Shown one piece after another: positions 17,783 to 27,062 of a DNA stretch of 64,000 nucleotides. The notes beneath the pieces were generated by a model. It did no database searches and was not told the DNA's origin. It was given only the letters and a program-made list of their open reading frames with translations. Source of the stretch: CAYUET01 sp964443875 (lineage in GTDB: Bacteria; Auribacterota; JAFGBW01); NCBI GenBank assembly GCA_964443875.1, contig CAYUET010000008.1, forward strand, positions 42,691-106,690, in the 5' to 3' direction. Position numbers and translations under genes: made by a program. Positions within the stretch are counted from its first letter, which is position 1, and each line of letters starts with the position of its first letter.

Positions 17783-18841
17783 TTAATGCCTTTTATAAAG
17801 CCTTTTCATCAGCCGCAGGGAATCCTCTTTTAATCCCTCCACCTCACGGGTGAAAGATTCAAGGGATTCCGCCTGTTTTAAAAGGATCTCCGGGGTGAGG
17901 GTGGAAAAATACTGTCCGCCCCTGCAGTAATCCATGGCATAGCGGAGACTGAGTTCCAGAGGAATCAGACAGATCCCCTCCCAGAAGGCCGTTATAAAAT
18001 CTTCCGGAAAAAATCTCTGGCTGCCGGAAAGATAGCCGGAAAAAAAGGCTTCAAAAAACGGGGAAAGAAATTGCCTCCTCTCAAAAGAGCAGACCGACCG
18101 TACCGCGTCCGCAAAATCATAAGCCATGATTCCCGGCGCAAGGGTATCGAGATCAATCAGGCAGATTCCTTTCCGGGTCGTTTCATGAAAAAGCATATTG
18201 CTGAGTTTGGGATCATTGTGACAGGGAAACAAAGACTGCCCTATAGCGCTCATCCTTTTTTGAGCACCGTCGAGACGGCGTTCCCTTTCATGGTAAAGGA
18301 CTGAAAGCTGCAATAATGTTTTGTTGTTCCTCGCCTCCCCTGAAGATAATTCAAAGGCTTCACAGAACCGTCTGTAATAGTTTCCAGGATGATGAAACTC
18401 CTGACAGGAAGGATCCAGAAGAGAAACATTGAGATCAGAAACATGATAATGAAACTCCCCCAAAAGAAAACCGGCTTCAAAAGCAATGCCCGCATCCGGG
18501 GTGAAAACAAAATGCATATTTGAAGGAATGTAGTGCATCATACGCCAGAGGCTCTGATTTTCAGGATCTTCCCAGTAATAGCCGTTTGAGGAAGGGATCA
18601 ATTCCACGGTTCTTCCTCCCCGGGAAAGAATATGAGCCGTGACCCGGTGCCAGTTTTCCATCATGGAAGTGATATTCGGAAAAACTCGGGTATTCACCCT
18701 CTGCAAAACATAATCGTTTTCCTGACCCGAAATCCTGTAGGTATCGTGAATTTTTCCATGTCCCAGTCTTTCGCAACCCTGAAAAATATCCCCTGTCTGA
18801 AAATGACTGAAGGCCTCTACTTCCTCGCTGTCAGAATTCAT
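17783..18841 (-). CDS. APH-family phosphotransferase (N-acetylhexosamine kinase-like)
   Basis: The 352-residue protein has a protein-kinase-like aminoglycoside/choline kinase fold. The ATP lobe includes YVLQRVNTRVFPNI near residue 45-60, a string typical of NahK-type sugar kinases. The catalytic loop CHNDPKLSNML lies at about 205 and the metal-binding LIDLDT at about 223. It would phosphorylate a small hydroxylated substrate, possibly an N-acetylhexosamine at C1, but substrate is inferred. It ends a minus-strand trio with the DUF192 and 584-residue genes. Confidence 0.7.
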   Translation of the reverse strand: MNSDSEEVEAFSHFQTGDIFQGCERLGHGKIHDTYRISGQENDYVLQRVNTRVFPNITSMMENWHRVTAHILSRGGRTVELIPSSNGYYWEDPENQSLWRMMHYIPSNMHFVFTPDAGIAFEAGFLLGEFHYHVSDLNVSLLDPSCQEFHHPGNYYRRFCEAFELSSGEARNNKTLLQLSVLYHERERRLDGAQKRMSAIGQSLFPCHNDPKLSNMLFHETTRKGICLIDLDTLAPGIMAYDFADAVRSVCSFERRQFLSPFFEAFFSGYLSGSQRFFPEDFITAFWEGICLIPLELSLRYAMDYCRGGQYFSTLTPEILLKQAESLESFTREVEGLKEDSLRLMKRLYKRH

Positions 18842-18850
18842 ATTTTCATC

Positions 18851-19279
18851 CTACTGTACATTCTCGGGGATATGAAGGATATCGCCCGGGTGGAGGTTAT
18901 TTTTTTCAAACCATCCCCTGTTCATTTCCAGAGCATAAAGGCACTTTTTTTGGGAACGGACCGGCTTGAGAGACCGGGGTTTCATTTTTTCTATCTGAAC
19001 AATGCAGCCTTTTTCATCCAGAAAAGCGATGCTTAAGGGAATCCAGGTATCCTTCATCCAGAACGAAAGAACCTGCGGCGCTTCATAAAAAAAAAGCATT
19101 CCTGAATCAGGCGCCAGATTTTCTCTTCCTTGAAGCCCCTTCACTTTTTCGGGCCAGGTTCTCGCGGCTTCAACAACCCAGCTTTGATCTCCATGCGAAA
19201 GTGTGATGGTTTTTAATGTTCCGTCTGCAAAAATAAAATGAAAAGGAATAAAGAGACACAAAAAAATCAGATTTTTCAT
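18851..19279 (-). CDS. Exported DUF192 family protein
   Basis: Small 142-residue protein with a cleavable-looking signal peptide (hydrophobic residues 3-18, then F-A-D). The DUF192 core follows: ARTWPEKVKGLQGRENLAP, GMLFFYEAP, FWMKDTWIPLSIAFLDE and a final PGDIL element. DUF192 proteins are small periplasmic or archaeal/bacterial proteins without an established role. The start overlaps the stop of the upstream 584-residue gene by 4 nt, so the two are translationally coupled. Confidence 0.85.
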   Translation of the reverse strand: MKNLIFLCLFIPFHFIFADGTLKTITLSHGDQSWVVEAARTWPEKVKGLQGRENLAPDSGMLFFYEAPQVLSFWMKDTWIPLSIAFLDEKGCIVQIEKMKPRSLKPVRSQKKCLYALEMNRGWFEKNNLHPGDILHIPENVQ

Positions 19280-21030
19280 GTCCTCGTCTTCTTTTCGATT
19301 TCATCGATGGCCGCCCAGGTTTCAGAATTAAGAGGATTAATTTTCAAAATCGTTTCAAAAACCCTTAAAGCGTCAATGAACTTTTCTTCTCGCCTGTATT
19401 TTTCGCCCCAGAAAGCGGCATTCTTTAAAATTTCAGATTTCAGAATTTGCGGCCCCTCCGGATAAAAAGAATAATAAGAAGGACTGATTCCGAAATCCAG
19501 GCGCATCCGGCAGTCTGTGCATTCCGGCCTTTGCCCTGCACAGGCGCTTTCCTCAGCCCACTGATCGCGTCTTAAGGCTGAAAATTCATTTTGTGCCCGT
19601 GAGCAGAGCGCGACAAATTTTTCATTGCGAAGAACAATTTCATAGGGAACTCGCGTACACTGATGCCGAAAATCTCTTACCCGATAGGCATTGGGAAGAG
19701 CTTCCCCCGTCAGAACAATTCCATCTGTGGTATATTGAAAGCGCTGGATAAAACCGGATATTTTTTTTTGAAAATCCTCCCGGTTATCGATCTTGACAAG
19801 AAAAAAGATTTCCGGATGATTCTGCTTCAGAAAACGGAGCAAATCCATTTTTTCCTCAAGAGCACTAAAGCTGAAAGGCTCAGGTTCCATGTCCGCCTTA
19901 AGGACAAACCCTGTTATTCCGGAAAGATAGATCTCCTCAAGGTCTTTTCTATTTCGTCCTGAAAAAGAGGATTCCAGCCAGATTATCCCTTCGATTTCAT
20001 CTTTCAGAGCCCTGATGCGCGCACAGGGAAGAGGGGGACCCTCAATATAGCGGAAAAAAGGAACATCTTTCCATATCCGGATAAATTCCTTGAATTCGTC
20101 TTCGGAAAAATGAGTGAGATCTCCTTCTATTCTGAACGACCGGGGACCTTTAAAATAGTTCCTTTCACAAAAAGAAATTTTTCCTTTATTTTCAAAACTC
20201 TTCAGATCTTTTTCAAACGTTCTCAAACGTTTCAATCCATTGATCTCCCTGAGGGAAATACAGGGCAGGGCGGATTGAAGATTTTTCTTAAAATTATGGA
20301 TCAGAGGAGGGAGCCCGGAAGCCTCTTCAGTCCGCACAAAGTCCTTAAGCAGGAGCGGGGCCTTCTGCAGCCGGTCTAAAGACTCCCTTTGAATTTTCAG
20401 GGAGTTATTTTCAGGAAGCGGGGCGTTATATAAGTCGGTGGAAAAATTATGAATCCTGTTCTGAATCTGTTTTTTCCTCGTAAGCTCGTAGCGGGTTTTC
20501 CTGTAACGCAGCTGCTTTACATCAACCCCCAAAAGAACATCTTCGGGCGTGTCGCCGTTTAAAACAAAATCCCCCTTGTCCATCATAAGCGCCAGTTCAT
20601 CATACTGCCTTGAATCCAGATACCAGAAGGATTCCAGGTTGAAAAGAAGCATCGTGGAGAGCCGGGATGAAACGGTTAAAGCTTCCCATCCTTCAAAAGT
20701 CCAGAGTCCGAAGGTATCCTGCTGAACCCATTTCAGGGGGTCAAAACGGATATTGCCGGAGGTCATTGCGCCCGGATGATCCTCCCCCACTTCCTGCAGA
20801 TTCCACTCAAGGTGTGCTGATTTATTTTTTACCGGGCTTAAAAGGGAAGCAAAAAAATCCCTGTCACTGGAAGGACAGACAAAATATACAGCATCATACT
20901 GTTTTGTTCCTGAAAGCGCGTGAAGGGCCCGTTCAAAAACAGTTATCCCAAGATAGGATTCAAAAATAAACGAAGGCCTTTTTTTGAATCCGAACATCTC
21001 CCTGTAAATATGAATAATGATGGCTTTCAT
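19276..21030 (-). CDS. Uncharacterised protein; nucleotidyltransferase-like N-terminus and SPASM-like cysteine cluster
   Basis: The 584-residue protein is not securely recognised. The N-terminus (about 1-60: AIIIHI, then FIFESYLGITVFERALHAL and AVYFVCPSSDRDF) looks like a sugar-nucleotidyltransferase start. A middle part (about 290-470) has strand/helix alternation reminiscent of a TIM-type barrel but no CxxxCxxC radical SAM motif. Near 473-510 are spaced cysteines (ALCSRA, ACAGQ, ECTDC) resembling a SPASM iron-sulphur site. The tail is one TPR-like hairpin. The order recalls spirochaetal spiro-SPASM proteins as remembered, possibly with a lost radical SAM site. It leads the operon with DUF192 and the phosphotransferase. 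Confidence 0.5.
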   Translation of the reverse strand: MKAIIIHIYREMFGFKKRPSFIFESYLGITVFERALHALSGTKQYDAVYFVCPSSDRDFFASLLSPVKNKSAHLEWNLQEVGEDHPGAMTSGNIRFDPLKWVQQDTFGLWTFEGWEALTVSSRLSTMLLFNLESFWYLDSRQYDELALMMDKGDFVLNGDTPEDVLLGVDVKQLRYRKTRYELTRKKQIQNRIHNFSTDLYNAPLPENNSLKIQRESLDRLQKAPLLLKDFVRTEEASGLPPLIHNFKKNLQSALPCISLREINGLKRLRTFEKDLKSFENKGKISFCERNYFKGPRSFRIEGDLTHFSEDEFKEFIRIWKDVPFFRYIEGPPLPCARIRALKDEIEGIIWLESSFSGRNRKDLEEIYLSGITGFVLKADMEPEPFSFSALEEKMDLLRFLKQNHPEIFFLVKIDNREDFQKKISGFIQRFQYTTDGIVLTGEALPNAYRVRDFRHQCTRVPYEIVLRNEKFVALCSRAQNEFSALRRDQWAEESACAGQRPECTDCRMRLDFGISPSYYSFYPEGPQILKSEILKNAAFWGEKYRREEKFIDALRVFETILKINPLNSETWAAIDEIEKKTRT

Positions 21031-21102
21031 AGCCGCTTTTATAACACACTCTTTTGAGTTTATCCAAGCCTAAACCTCAGAAGCCCCCTGATTTGAATCG
21101 TG

Positions 21103-24100
21103 TTATTTCTTCGGATATTCTTTCAAGACCAGGTCTGTGACGTATTCCAGAAGGGAAGTTTTCAGCCCCTCCACCCTGAAATGTTTTGTTTTTTTATTGA
21201 GTTCCAGAATTTCAAGGGTATTCCGGTACAATTCAATTTTAGCGATTCGTCTTTTGCGGCAATGACATTTCAGAATAAAGCTGTCAAAAAGGGTTTCCAC
21301 ACTGGGGGGCATTCTGCCGAACTGATCCCTCACATCCCCGCGGATCTCTTCAATGGCGGAAACCCCTTCGGCAATGGCGAGTTTTTTATAATAAAAAAAA
21401 CGGTCTTCAAATTCAGGCATGTAGGATTCCGGAAGAAATCCCGGATCGCCCAGATAAAGGGCCACTTCATACCTCGGGGTGATCGGCTCCCCCTTGAGGG
21501 TCTGGACCGCATCCCTTAAAAGCTTGCAGTAAAGATCAAAACCGATCGCCGCAATATGGCCGGACTGTTCAATCCCGAGAATATTTCCCGCCCCGCGGAT
21601 CTCAAGGTCCTTAAGCGCGACATTGTAACCGCCCCCGGGTTTTGAAAACTCCTTGATGGCCTGAACTTTCCTCTGAATCGAGGAATCAAGGACCCTTCCC
21701 GGAGTGAGCATGAAATACGCATACGCCTTCCGGTTGAAGCGTCCGATACGGCCCCTGAGCTGATAAAGCTCGGCAAGGCCGAATTTGTCCGCTTCATGAA
21801 CGATAAGGGTGTTGACATTGGGAAGATCAAGACCGGACTCGATAATATTCGTGGCGATCAGGCAGTGGATCCTGTTTTCCACAAATTCATTCATTATGGA
21901 TTTCAGCTCCTCTTCGTCCAGCCGGCCATGGGCTACCGCTGTTATGGCTTTGGGCACCAGATCACGAATTTTATCGGCAATCCGATGAATGCTTTCAATC
22001 CGGTTATGAACCACAAAAACCTGACCGTTCCGGGCCAGCTCGCTCTCAACGGCTTTCTTCACCATTCTCCAGTCTTCTTTAATCACAATCGTCTCCACCG
22101 GTCTTCGCTCAATGGGAGGAGTCATGATCGCGCTCATGTTGCGTGCCCCCATGAGCGACAGGTAAAGCGTTCTTGGAATGGGGGTTGCGGAGAGAAAAAG
22201 GATATTGACCAAGGGATTCTGCCGTATCAGAAAATCCTTGTGAGCCACGCCGAACTTCTGCTCTTCGTCAATAATGAGGAGTCCCAGTTCCTTGAATTGA
22301 ACATCTTTTTGAACCAGGCGGTGAGTGCCGATGACAACGTCCACCTTGCCGGATTTCAGATCCGTGATAATTTTTCTCTGTTCAGCCGCTGAGGTAAAGC
22401 GGGAGAGAACCTCCACCCGCAGAGGATAGTCCGCCATGCGTTCGGTAAAGGTCCTGTAATGCTGTTCGGCCAGAAGGGTGGTGGGCGCCATAAGGGCCGC
22501 CTGACGCCCGGCCATGACGCAGATAAAAGCGGCGCGCGCGGCGACTTCCGTTTTCCCGTAACCGGCATCTCCCAGGATGAGCCTGTTCATGGGACGTATG
22601 GATTCAAGGTCTTTCTTGACATCCCTAATCGCCTTTTCCTGATCAGGCGTTTCCTGAAAGCGGAAGCTGTTTTCAAAATCATGAATATCGGGAAGTTCGG
22701 TCGAGTAGGACTCGCCTTCCTTCATTTCCCGTTCTGCTTCGACTTTCAGAATCTTGACCGCATAATCCGCAATATCCCTGACCGCATCCTCTTTTTTCTT
22801 CTGCCAGCGGCTGGAGCCGAGGTGATCCAGTGAAGGGGATGAGGTTGAGGAAGTCCCGACATATTTCTCCATGAGGTAATAATGGTCTTTCGGGACAAAC
22901 AGCCTTGCTTCCTCGGCATATTCCACCACCATGACCTCCTCCTCTTTCCCCTCAATTTCCATATGAGTGGTTTCGCGGTAAATTCCGACTCCGTGTGAAA
23001 AATGAACAACATAGTCCCCGGAATGAAATTCACGCTGAGGTTTTGCAAAAAAACCGCGGCTGTGTTTGAAGCCAAGGCTGCGGGTCTGGTATCGGCTGAA
23101 GATCTCCGCATCCGTAAAAAGGGCGAAACCCTGGGAGGGCTCAATAAAGCCCTCCTGCAAAGGCGACAGGAGGGTCTCATACACAAAATCCGGATATTTA
23201 TCGCTGACCAGGGCCTTAAGGCGGTGGAGTTCCCCTTCCGTGCCCCCGCTGATAAAAAGCCTGGGATATTTCTGCCTTTCCAGACCAAGCCACTCCAGAA
23301 AGCCCTCGAGTCTTCCGGTCAAAGGCTTGCTGATCTGCCCCCAGGATTGAAGATCCACTTTCAGGGGAGAGTATGCCTCCGTCCCTCCGGATAAGGGTTC
23401 AAAGGCGGAAAAAAGGATGTAGTCATGAAGTTCGTCTCCGCATTCAATATAAGAATCCTCTTCATAATAATAGATTCTAAATTCAGACGGATATTCCTCA
23501 AAAAGATTTTTCATGCTCTGCACCCCGGCCCTGATTGAAAAAATCTCTTCCTCAAAAATATCCTTGATGGTCCTCTGCGTCGCGGGATCAAACGACTTCA
23601 GGCAATCCACTTCATCCCCGTTGAGTTCGAGACGCGCCGGAAAGGCGTTGCCAGGCCCGAAAAAATCAATGATTCCGCCACGCACCGCATATTCTCCGGG
23701 GCATTCCACATAATTCACCCGTTCATATCCCTTGTCATAAAGGGCGCGGATCAGTTCCTCTCTTTTAAGTGTCTGTTTAACCCTGATCCGGAGGCTGTTT
23801 TCTTCATAATAGGGAACCTGTTCTTTGATCCCCCGTTCAGTCGCAACCGCAATGAAAGGTCTGTTTCGCCGGATATTTTTAAAGGTCCGGATCTTGTCAT
23901 TAAAAAGCATCTTATCGAAACGGTCTGTTCCATATCCGCAGTGAAGGAAAGGAACGATCTCCCCCTCCGCTCCCAGAAGAGAGGCATACGCTTTAAGATT
24001 CTGACCGATACGGTCAATGTTGCCTTCCTCACGGACCACCACAAGCATGGGAAGTCCGCTGTCCATGAAAAGCTTTATCAGTAAAAATTCCCGGGCTGAC

Positions 24101-24216
24101 CCCGGCAAAGGGCCCACCATCAGCTTTTTACGACGCGCAATAGTTGAACAAAGCTTTTTCCAGAAGGGATCACGGCTTAAAAATTCATGAAGCGGTTTTT
24201 GAAATTCAGTCTGCAT
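21103..24216 (-). CDS. mfd: Transcription-repair coupling factor
   Basis: Mfd displaces RNA polymerase stalled at lesions and recruits UvrA. The 1037-residue protein has the UvrB-homology N-terminal part, then the RNA-polymerase-interacting CarD-like domain (GDYVVHFSHGVGIYRETTHM, about 400-470). The RecG-like translocase has Walker A GDAGYGKTEVA near 555, the DEEQ box in LLIIDEEQKFGV, SATPIPRTL and QLRGRIGR. The C-terminal TRCF domain 7 follows. It is somewhat shorter than the about 1150-residue E. coli protein, mainly in the N-terminal half. Confidence 0.96.
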   Translation of the reverse strand: MQTEFQKPLHEFLSRDPFWKKLCSTIARRKKLMVGPLPGSAREFLLIKLFMDSGLPMLVVVREEGNIDRIGQNLKAYASLLGAEGEIVPFLHCGYGTDRFDKMLFNDKIRTFKNIRRNRPFIAVATERGIKEQVPYYEENSLRIRVKQTLKREELIRALYDKGYERVNYVECPGEYAVRGGIIDFFGPGNAFPARLELNGDEVDCLKSFDPATQRTIKDIFEEEIFSIRAGVQSMKNLFEEYPSEFRIYYYEEDSYIECGDELHDYILFSAFEPLSGGTEAYSPLKVDLQSWGQISKPLTGRLEGFLEWLGLERQKYPRLFISGGTEGELHRLKALVSDKYPDFVYETLLSPLQEGFIEPSQGFALFTDAEIFSRYQTRSLGFKHSRGFFAKPQREFHSGDYVVHFSHGVGIYRETTHMEIEGKEEEVMVVEYAEEARLFVPKDHYYLMEKYVGTSSTSSPSLDHLGSSRWQKKKEDAVRDIADYAVKILKVEAEREMKEGESYSTELPDIHDFENSFRFQETPDQEKAIRDVKKDLESIRPMNRLILGDAGYGKTEVAARAAFICVMAGRQAALMAPTTLLAEQHYRTFTERMADYPLRVEVLSRFTSAAEQRKIITDLKSGKVDVVIGTHRLVQKDVQFKELGLLIIDEEQKFGVAHKDFLIRQNPLVNILFLSATPIPRTLYLSLMGARNMSAIMTPPIERRPVETIVIKEDWRMVKKAVESELARNGQVFVVHNRIESIHRIADKIRDLVPKAITAVAHGRLDEEELKSIMNEFVENRIHCLIATNIIESGLDLPNVNTLIVHEADKFGLAELYQLRGRIGRFNRKAYAYFMLTPGRVLDSSIQRKVQAIKEFSKPGGGYNVALKDLEIRGAGNILGIEQSGHIAAIGFDLYCKLLRDAVQTLKGEPITPRYEVALYLGDPGFLPESYMPEFEDRFFYYKKLAIAEGVSAIEEIRGDVRDQFGRMPPSVETLFDSFILKCHCRKRRIAKIELYRNTLEILELNKKTKHFRVEGLKTSLLEYVTDLVLKEYPKK

Positions 24217-24305
24217 AAAATGATTATAAGGGGCCGGAACTTTTCAATCCATGATTATTTGAAAAGAAATTTCAGAAAAAAATCGGATGTTTACGGAAGA
24301 AGGAT

Positions 24306-24740
24306 TTAAATTCCCTGCACAATTTTTTCAAAAAGAGAGAGGAAGGTCTGAGCTTCCCCGGGGCTCAAGGAAGAAAAAAGCTCGTTCCCAAGCTGGCGGT
24401 GATGACGCATGTGACTGAGATAAATCTCCCTCCCCTTTTCTGTAAGCTCGATATTGAAGGCCCTCCTGTCCTTTGCATCTTCAACTCTTTGAATAAGATT
24501 CAGCTTCTGAAGCCTGTCCGCCATAATGGTCATAGTCCCGGTCGTAACCCCCAATCTTTCAGAAAGAAATTTCATTCGGATTTTTCCCGCCTCCCCGAGT
24601 TCCGAAACCGCATGGCATTGACGGGGGGTGAGCCCCACATGCTCCGCCATCGTTTCCTCCCAGCTTGAGAGCTTTTCATAAAATTGCATGATAATCTTAT
24701 CCAGGCTACTGATGGTTTTATCCTGTTTCATTCCGGGCAA
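24306..24740 (-). CDS. MarR family transcriptional regulator
   Basis: The 144-residue winged-helix repressor has helix-turn-helix LTPRQCHAVSELGEAGKIRM followed by LSERLGVTTGTMTIMADRL and the wing LIQRVEDAKDRRAFNIELT, all typical of MarR. It starts 13 nt inside the end of the cation-efflux gene, so the two are one operon. Two near-identical palindromes over the operon promoter are its likely binding sites, which would make it autoregulatory. The effector, presumably a metal ion handled by the transporter, is inferred. Confidence 0.88.
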   Translation of the reverse strand: MPGMKQDKTISSLDKIIMQFYEKLSSWEETMAEHVGLTPRQCHAVSELGEAGKIRMKFLSERLGVTTGTMTIMADRLQKLNLIQRVEDAKDRRAFNIELTEKGREIYLSHMRHHRQLGNELFSSLSPGEAQTFLSLFEKIVQGI

Positions 24741-25654
24741 ACCTCTATGGTGACATGATCAAAATGACCGATAAAGCTTAAAGCTGAGCGGATTTCATCG
24801 GGGCTTCGTCCTTTGGAGTCCTTTACGGTGAGCATCAGTGAACGGTGATTTTCCGAGTACCTCCAAATATGAATGTCATGAACCACGCTTCCCTGTTCGG
24901 CAAGGGAGTCCCGTATGCTTTTGACTTCCTCTCCGTAGTCCCCGAAATCAAGAAGCAAGGCCCCTGTTTCTTTTAAAAGCGCCCACGACCATCTGAAAAT
25001 CAACCCCGCGCCCAGAAGACTTACCAAAGGATCCATGAAATACCAGTTAAAATATTTTCCTGAAAATAACGCAGTGATGGCAAGAACAGAAGTCAAGGCA
25101 TCGGCCAGCACATGGACAAGAGCCGCTTTTAAATTGGAATCTTGCTGGGAATGATGATCCGTTCTCTTTGGACAATTTTCAGGAGGATGCACATGAGTCT
25201 CTTCCGTATGGGAAGGGACAAGAATGAATGCACAGAAAAGATTAATCAGAAGGCCAAGCACCGCTACAGCAAGGGCTTGATTATACGAAATGGGCTCGGG
25301 ATAAACCAGACGATGAATGGACTCAAAAACCATAAAAAAGGCGGCAACTCCCAGAAGAAGCGAGTTGGTATACCCTCCAAGGACCTTGATTTTCCCTGTT
25401 CCAAAAGTAAAGGAGGGATCAGACTTGAGTTTTCTCGCCAGCACATAGGTGATGACCGTAATCAATAAAGCCAGGGCATGAGTTCCCATATGGATGCCAT
25501 CCGCCAGAAGCGCCATGGACCCGCTTACAAGTCCAAAAAATATCTCAGCCACCATGGTTACAAAAGTGATTAGGGCCACCAAACCCGCCCGTTTCTCCGA
25601 TTCCTTGGAACCATGGTCTTCAGCCCTGCCCCAGTGGCTGCAATTCTCATTCAT
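24728..25654 (-). CDS. dmeF: Cation diffusion facilitator, DmeF-like (Co/Ni/Zn efflux)
   Basis: Inner-membrane metal/proton antiporter of 308 residues with six predicted membrane segments. TM2 has LLADGIHMGTHALAL (H/D metal site) and TM5 has ALVHVLADALTSVL (HxxxD). A His-containing loop between TM4 and TM5 and the FTFGTGKIKVLGGY stretch match the DmeF subgroup of CDF proteins, which export Co(II)/Ni(II) in characterised cases. Start 25654 was chosen for the GGAGG 4 nt upstream; an in-frame ATG 19 codons earlier lies inside the operator region and adds an unlikely tail. Metal specificity is unproven. Confidence 0.85.
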   Translation of the reverse strand: MNENCSHWGRAEDHGSKESEKRAGLVALITFVTMVAEIFFGLVSGSMALLADGIHMGTHALALLITVITYVLARKLKSDPSFTFGTGKIKVLGGYTNSLLLGVAAFFMVFESIHRLVYPEPISYNQALAVAVLGLLINLFCAFILVPSHTEETHVHPPENCPKRTDHHSQQDSNLKAALVHVLADALTSVLAITALFSGKYFNWYFMDPLVSLLGAGLIFRWSWALLKETGALLLDFGDYGEEVKSIRDSLAEQGSVVHDIHIWRYSENHRSLMLTVKDSKGRSPDEIRSALSFIGHFDHVTIEVCPE

Positions 25655-25670
25655 AAAACCTCCGGTATTT

Positions 25671-25687
25671 ATCTTGATAATCAAGAT
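25671..25687. promoter_or_regulatory. MarR-type operator 1 (perfect palindrome)
   Basis: ATCTTGATAATCAAGAT is a perfect 17-bp dyad with one central base, of the TTGATnATCAA type often bound by MarR-family proteins. It covers the -10 of the efflux-marR promoter. Its centre is 27 bp from that of operator 2. Confidence 0.75.
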
Positions 25688-25711
25688 ATTAAAAACCATC
25701 TTGATTATCAA
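25683..25711 (-). promoter_or_regulatory. Promoter of the dmeF-like/marR operon
   Basis: On the minus strand TTGATA (25711-25706) and TATCTT (25688-25683) are separated by exactly 17 nt, about 29 nt before the chosen ATG. Each hexamer lies inside one of the two palindromes, so repressor binding would block RNA polymerase directly. Confidence 0.6.
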
Positions 25712-25714
25712 GAC
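25698..25714. promoter_or_regulatory. MarR-type operator 2 (near-perfect palindrome)
   Basis: ATCTTGATTATCAAGAC matches operator 1 except for the last base and the central base. It covers the -35 of the same promoter and faces the divergent gene at 25832. Confidence 0.72.
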
Positions 25715-25831
25715 AATTTTCAGGGTGTCCTTTCACAGGCTTCCCCCTGAATATTCTTCTTGTTTTTATCCTTCTGAATTGATTGAATTGTAAATCACAT
25801 CCAGGGATCTGAAGAAAAAAAGGGAATCCTT

Positions 25832-27058
25832 ATGACGACTGTAAATAAAGAAATCTTGCAGAAAAAGGTCAATGAAATGTACCCCCTGAATCATTGCTTT
25901 GACCTGGATACCCTCAGACCCACCAACAACGAAACCCGGGAAAGAGCTGATTTTTTTCTTTCCCCCTTCCTGAAAATCCTCATCCGCAATAAGGTCATTC
26001 TTGATGTCGGGACCAACAAGGGTCTTTTTGCCCTCTGGAGCATCGAAAACGGGGCAAAGCAGGTCATCGCCCAGGATACGGTGAAGGATTATCCTGCCAT
26101 GCTCGGAGAAATCGCGGAATATAAAAATCTGACCAAAGATAAAATCCTCTGCAGTACCGATTCCCTCACTCAATTTTTCATGGAAGGGGATCTTGCCTAT
26201 GTTTTCGGGGTCTGTCACTACCTCACCTATGAGGACAGGCTTAACTGGATTTACAGACTCTTCATCATGGGATACGATCTTCTTATTGAATTTCCCTTTT
26301 ATCAGGATGATCCTGTGGTGAAAGAAAACCTCAATGAGATGCGAAGGGGACAGAGGCAGATCAAAGATGAAAACTGGAAATTCCTCGACAGAACCCTTTT
26401 CATGGAAAAAACCAGGGGACTTTATGATGTCCAGGAACTCGGGAAATGCCCCGGAAACCGACGAACCCTGTTTTACTGCAAAAAAATTCCTTTACCGGTA
26501 AAAAATCTCCTGGAGATTGACCGACAAAATTTCACCCCGCTTTCCATGACCCAAAACTCCACTGTAATGCGAAAAGACAGTCAGGTTTTAAAACTCAATC
26601 ATAAATGGGAATTCTATCCCGGCAGGTGGATCCGGGGGCATCAGATCCTTAACAAGGAATTTCCTGAAATAATTCCCAATGTTCATTGTCTTATAAGGGA
26701 TGAACACAATAAAATAAAGGGCATGATCCAGGAATTTTGCCCTCCTGGTAAAAACATTTACCCGAATCTATTCAAAATTCAAAACTTCCTGATCTCCATT
26801 CATATGCTCATGGTTGACCTCCACCCCAATCATATCCATGGAACACATGTAATTGATCTTGAACACATCGAAAACTTAAGCCCTGAGACAGAAAGACAGT
26901 TAAGAATCCGAGTTCTTGAGGAATCATGGAAAAAAGAAAACTTTACTGACAAAAATCTAAATGAAGAAACCGTGAAAATCTTTATGGATGAAATCAGGTC
27001 GGGGAAATGCCTCAGGGAAATCTTTTCAGAAGCTGAACATTATTCCTGGTCGAAATGA
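25832..27058 (+). CDS. Methyltransferase-kinase fusion protein
   Basis: The 408-residue protein joins two domains. Residues about 1-215 are a class I SAM methyltransferase (VILDVGTNKGLFALWSIENG at 54-73, then CHYLTYEDRL). Residues about 225-400 look like a compact kinase of the APH/LPS-kinase type: VLKLNHKWEFYPGRW, then near 327-345 VDLHPNHIHG (catalytic Asp and Asn) and VIDLEH (metal Asp). It may methylate and phosphorylate glycan sugars; this is inference. It stands alone on the plus strand, converging with the glycan island (4-nt gap) and divergent from the efflux operon. A similar fusion occurs at 50937-52301. Confidence 0.65.
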   Translation: MTTVNKEILQKKVNEMYPLNHCFDLDTLRPTNNETRERADFFLSPFLKILIRNKVILDVGTNKGLFALWSIENGAKQVIAQDTVKDYPAMLGEIAEYKNLTKDKILCSTDSLTQFFMEGDLAYVFGVCHYLTYEDRLNWIYRLFIMGYDLLIEFPFYQDDPVVKENLNEMRRGQRQIKDENWKFLDRTLFMEKTRGLYDVQELGKCPGNRRTLFYCKKIPLPVKNLLEIDRQNFTPLSMTQNSTVMRKDSQVLKLNHKWEFYPGRWIRGHQILNKEFPEIIPNVHCLIRDEHNKIKGMIQEFCPPGKNIYPNLFKIQNFLISIHMLMVDLHPNHIHGTHVIDLEHIENLSPETERQLRIRVLEESWKKENFTDKNLNEETVKIFMDEIRSGKCLREIFSEAEHYSWSK

Positions 27059-27062
27059 GGTC

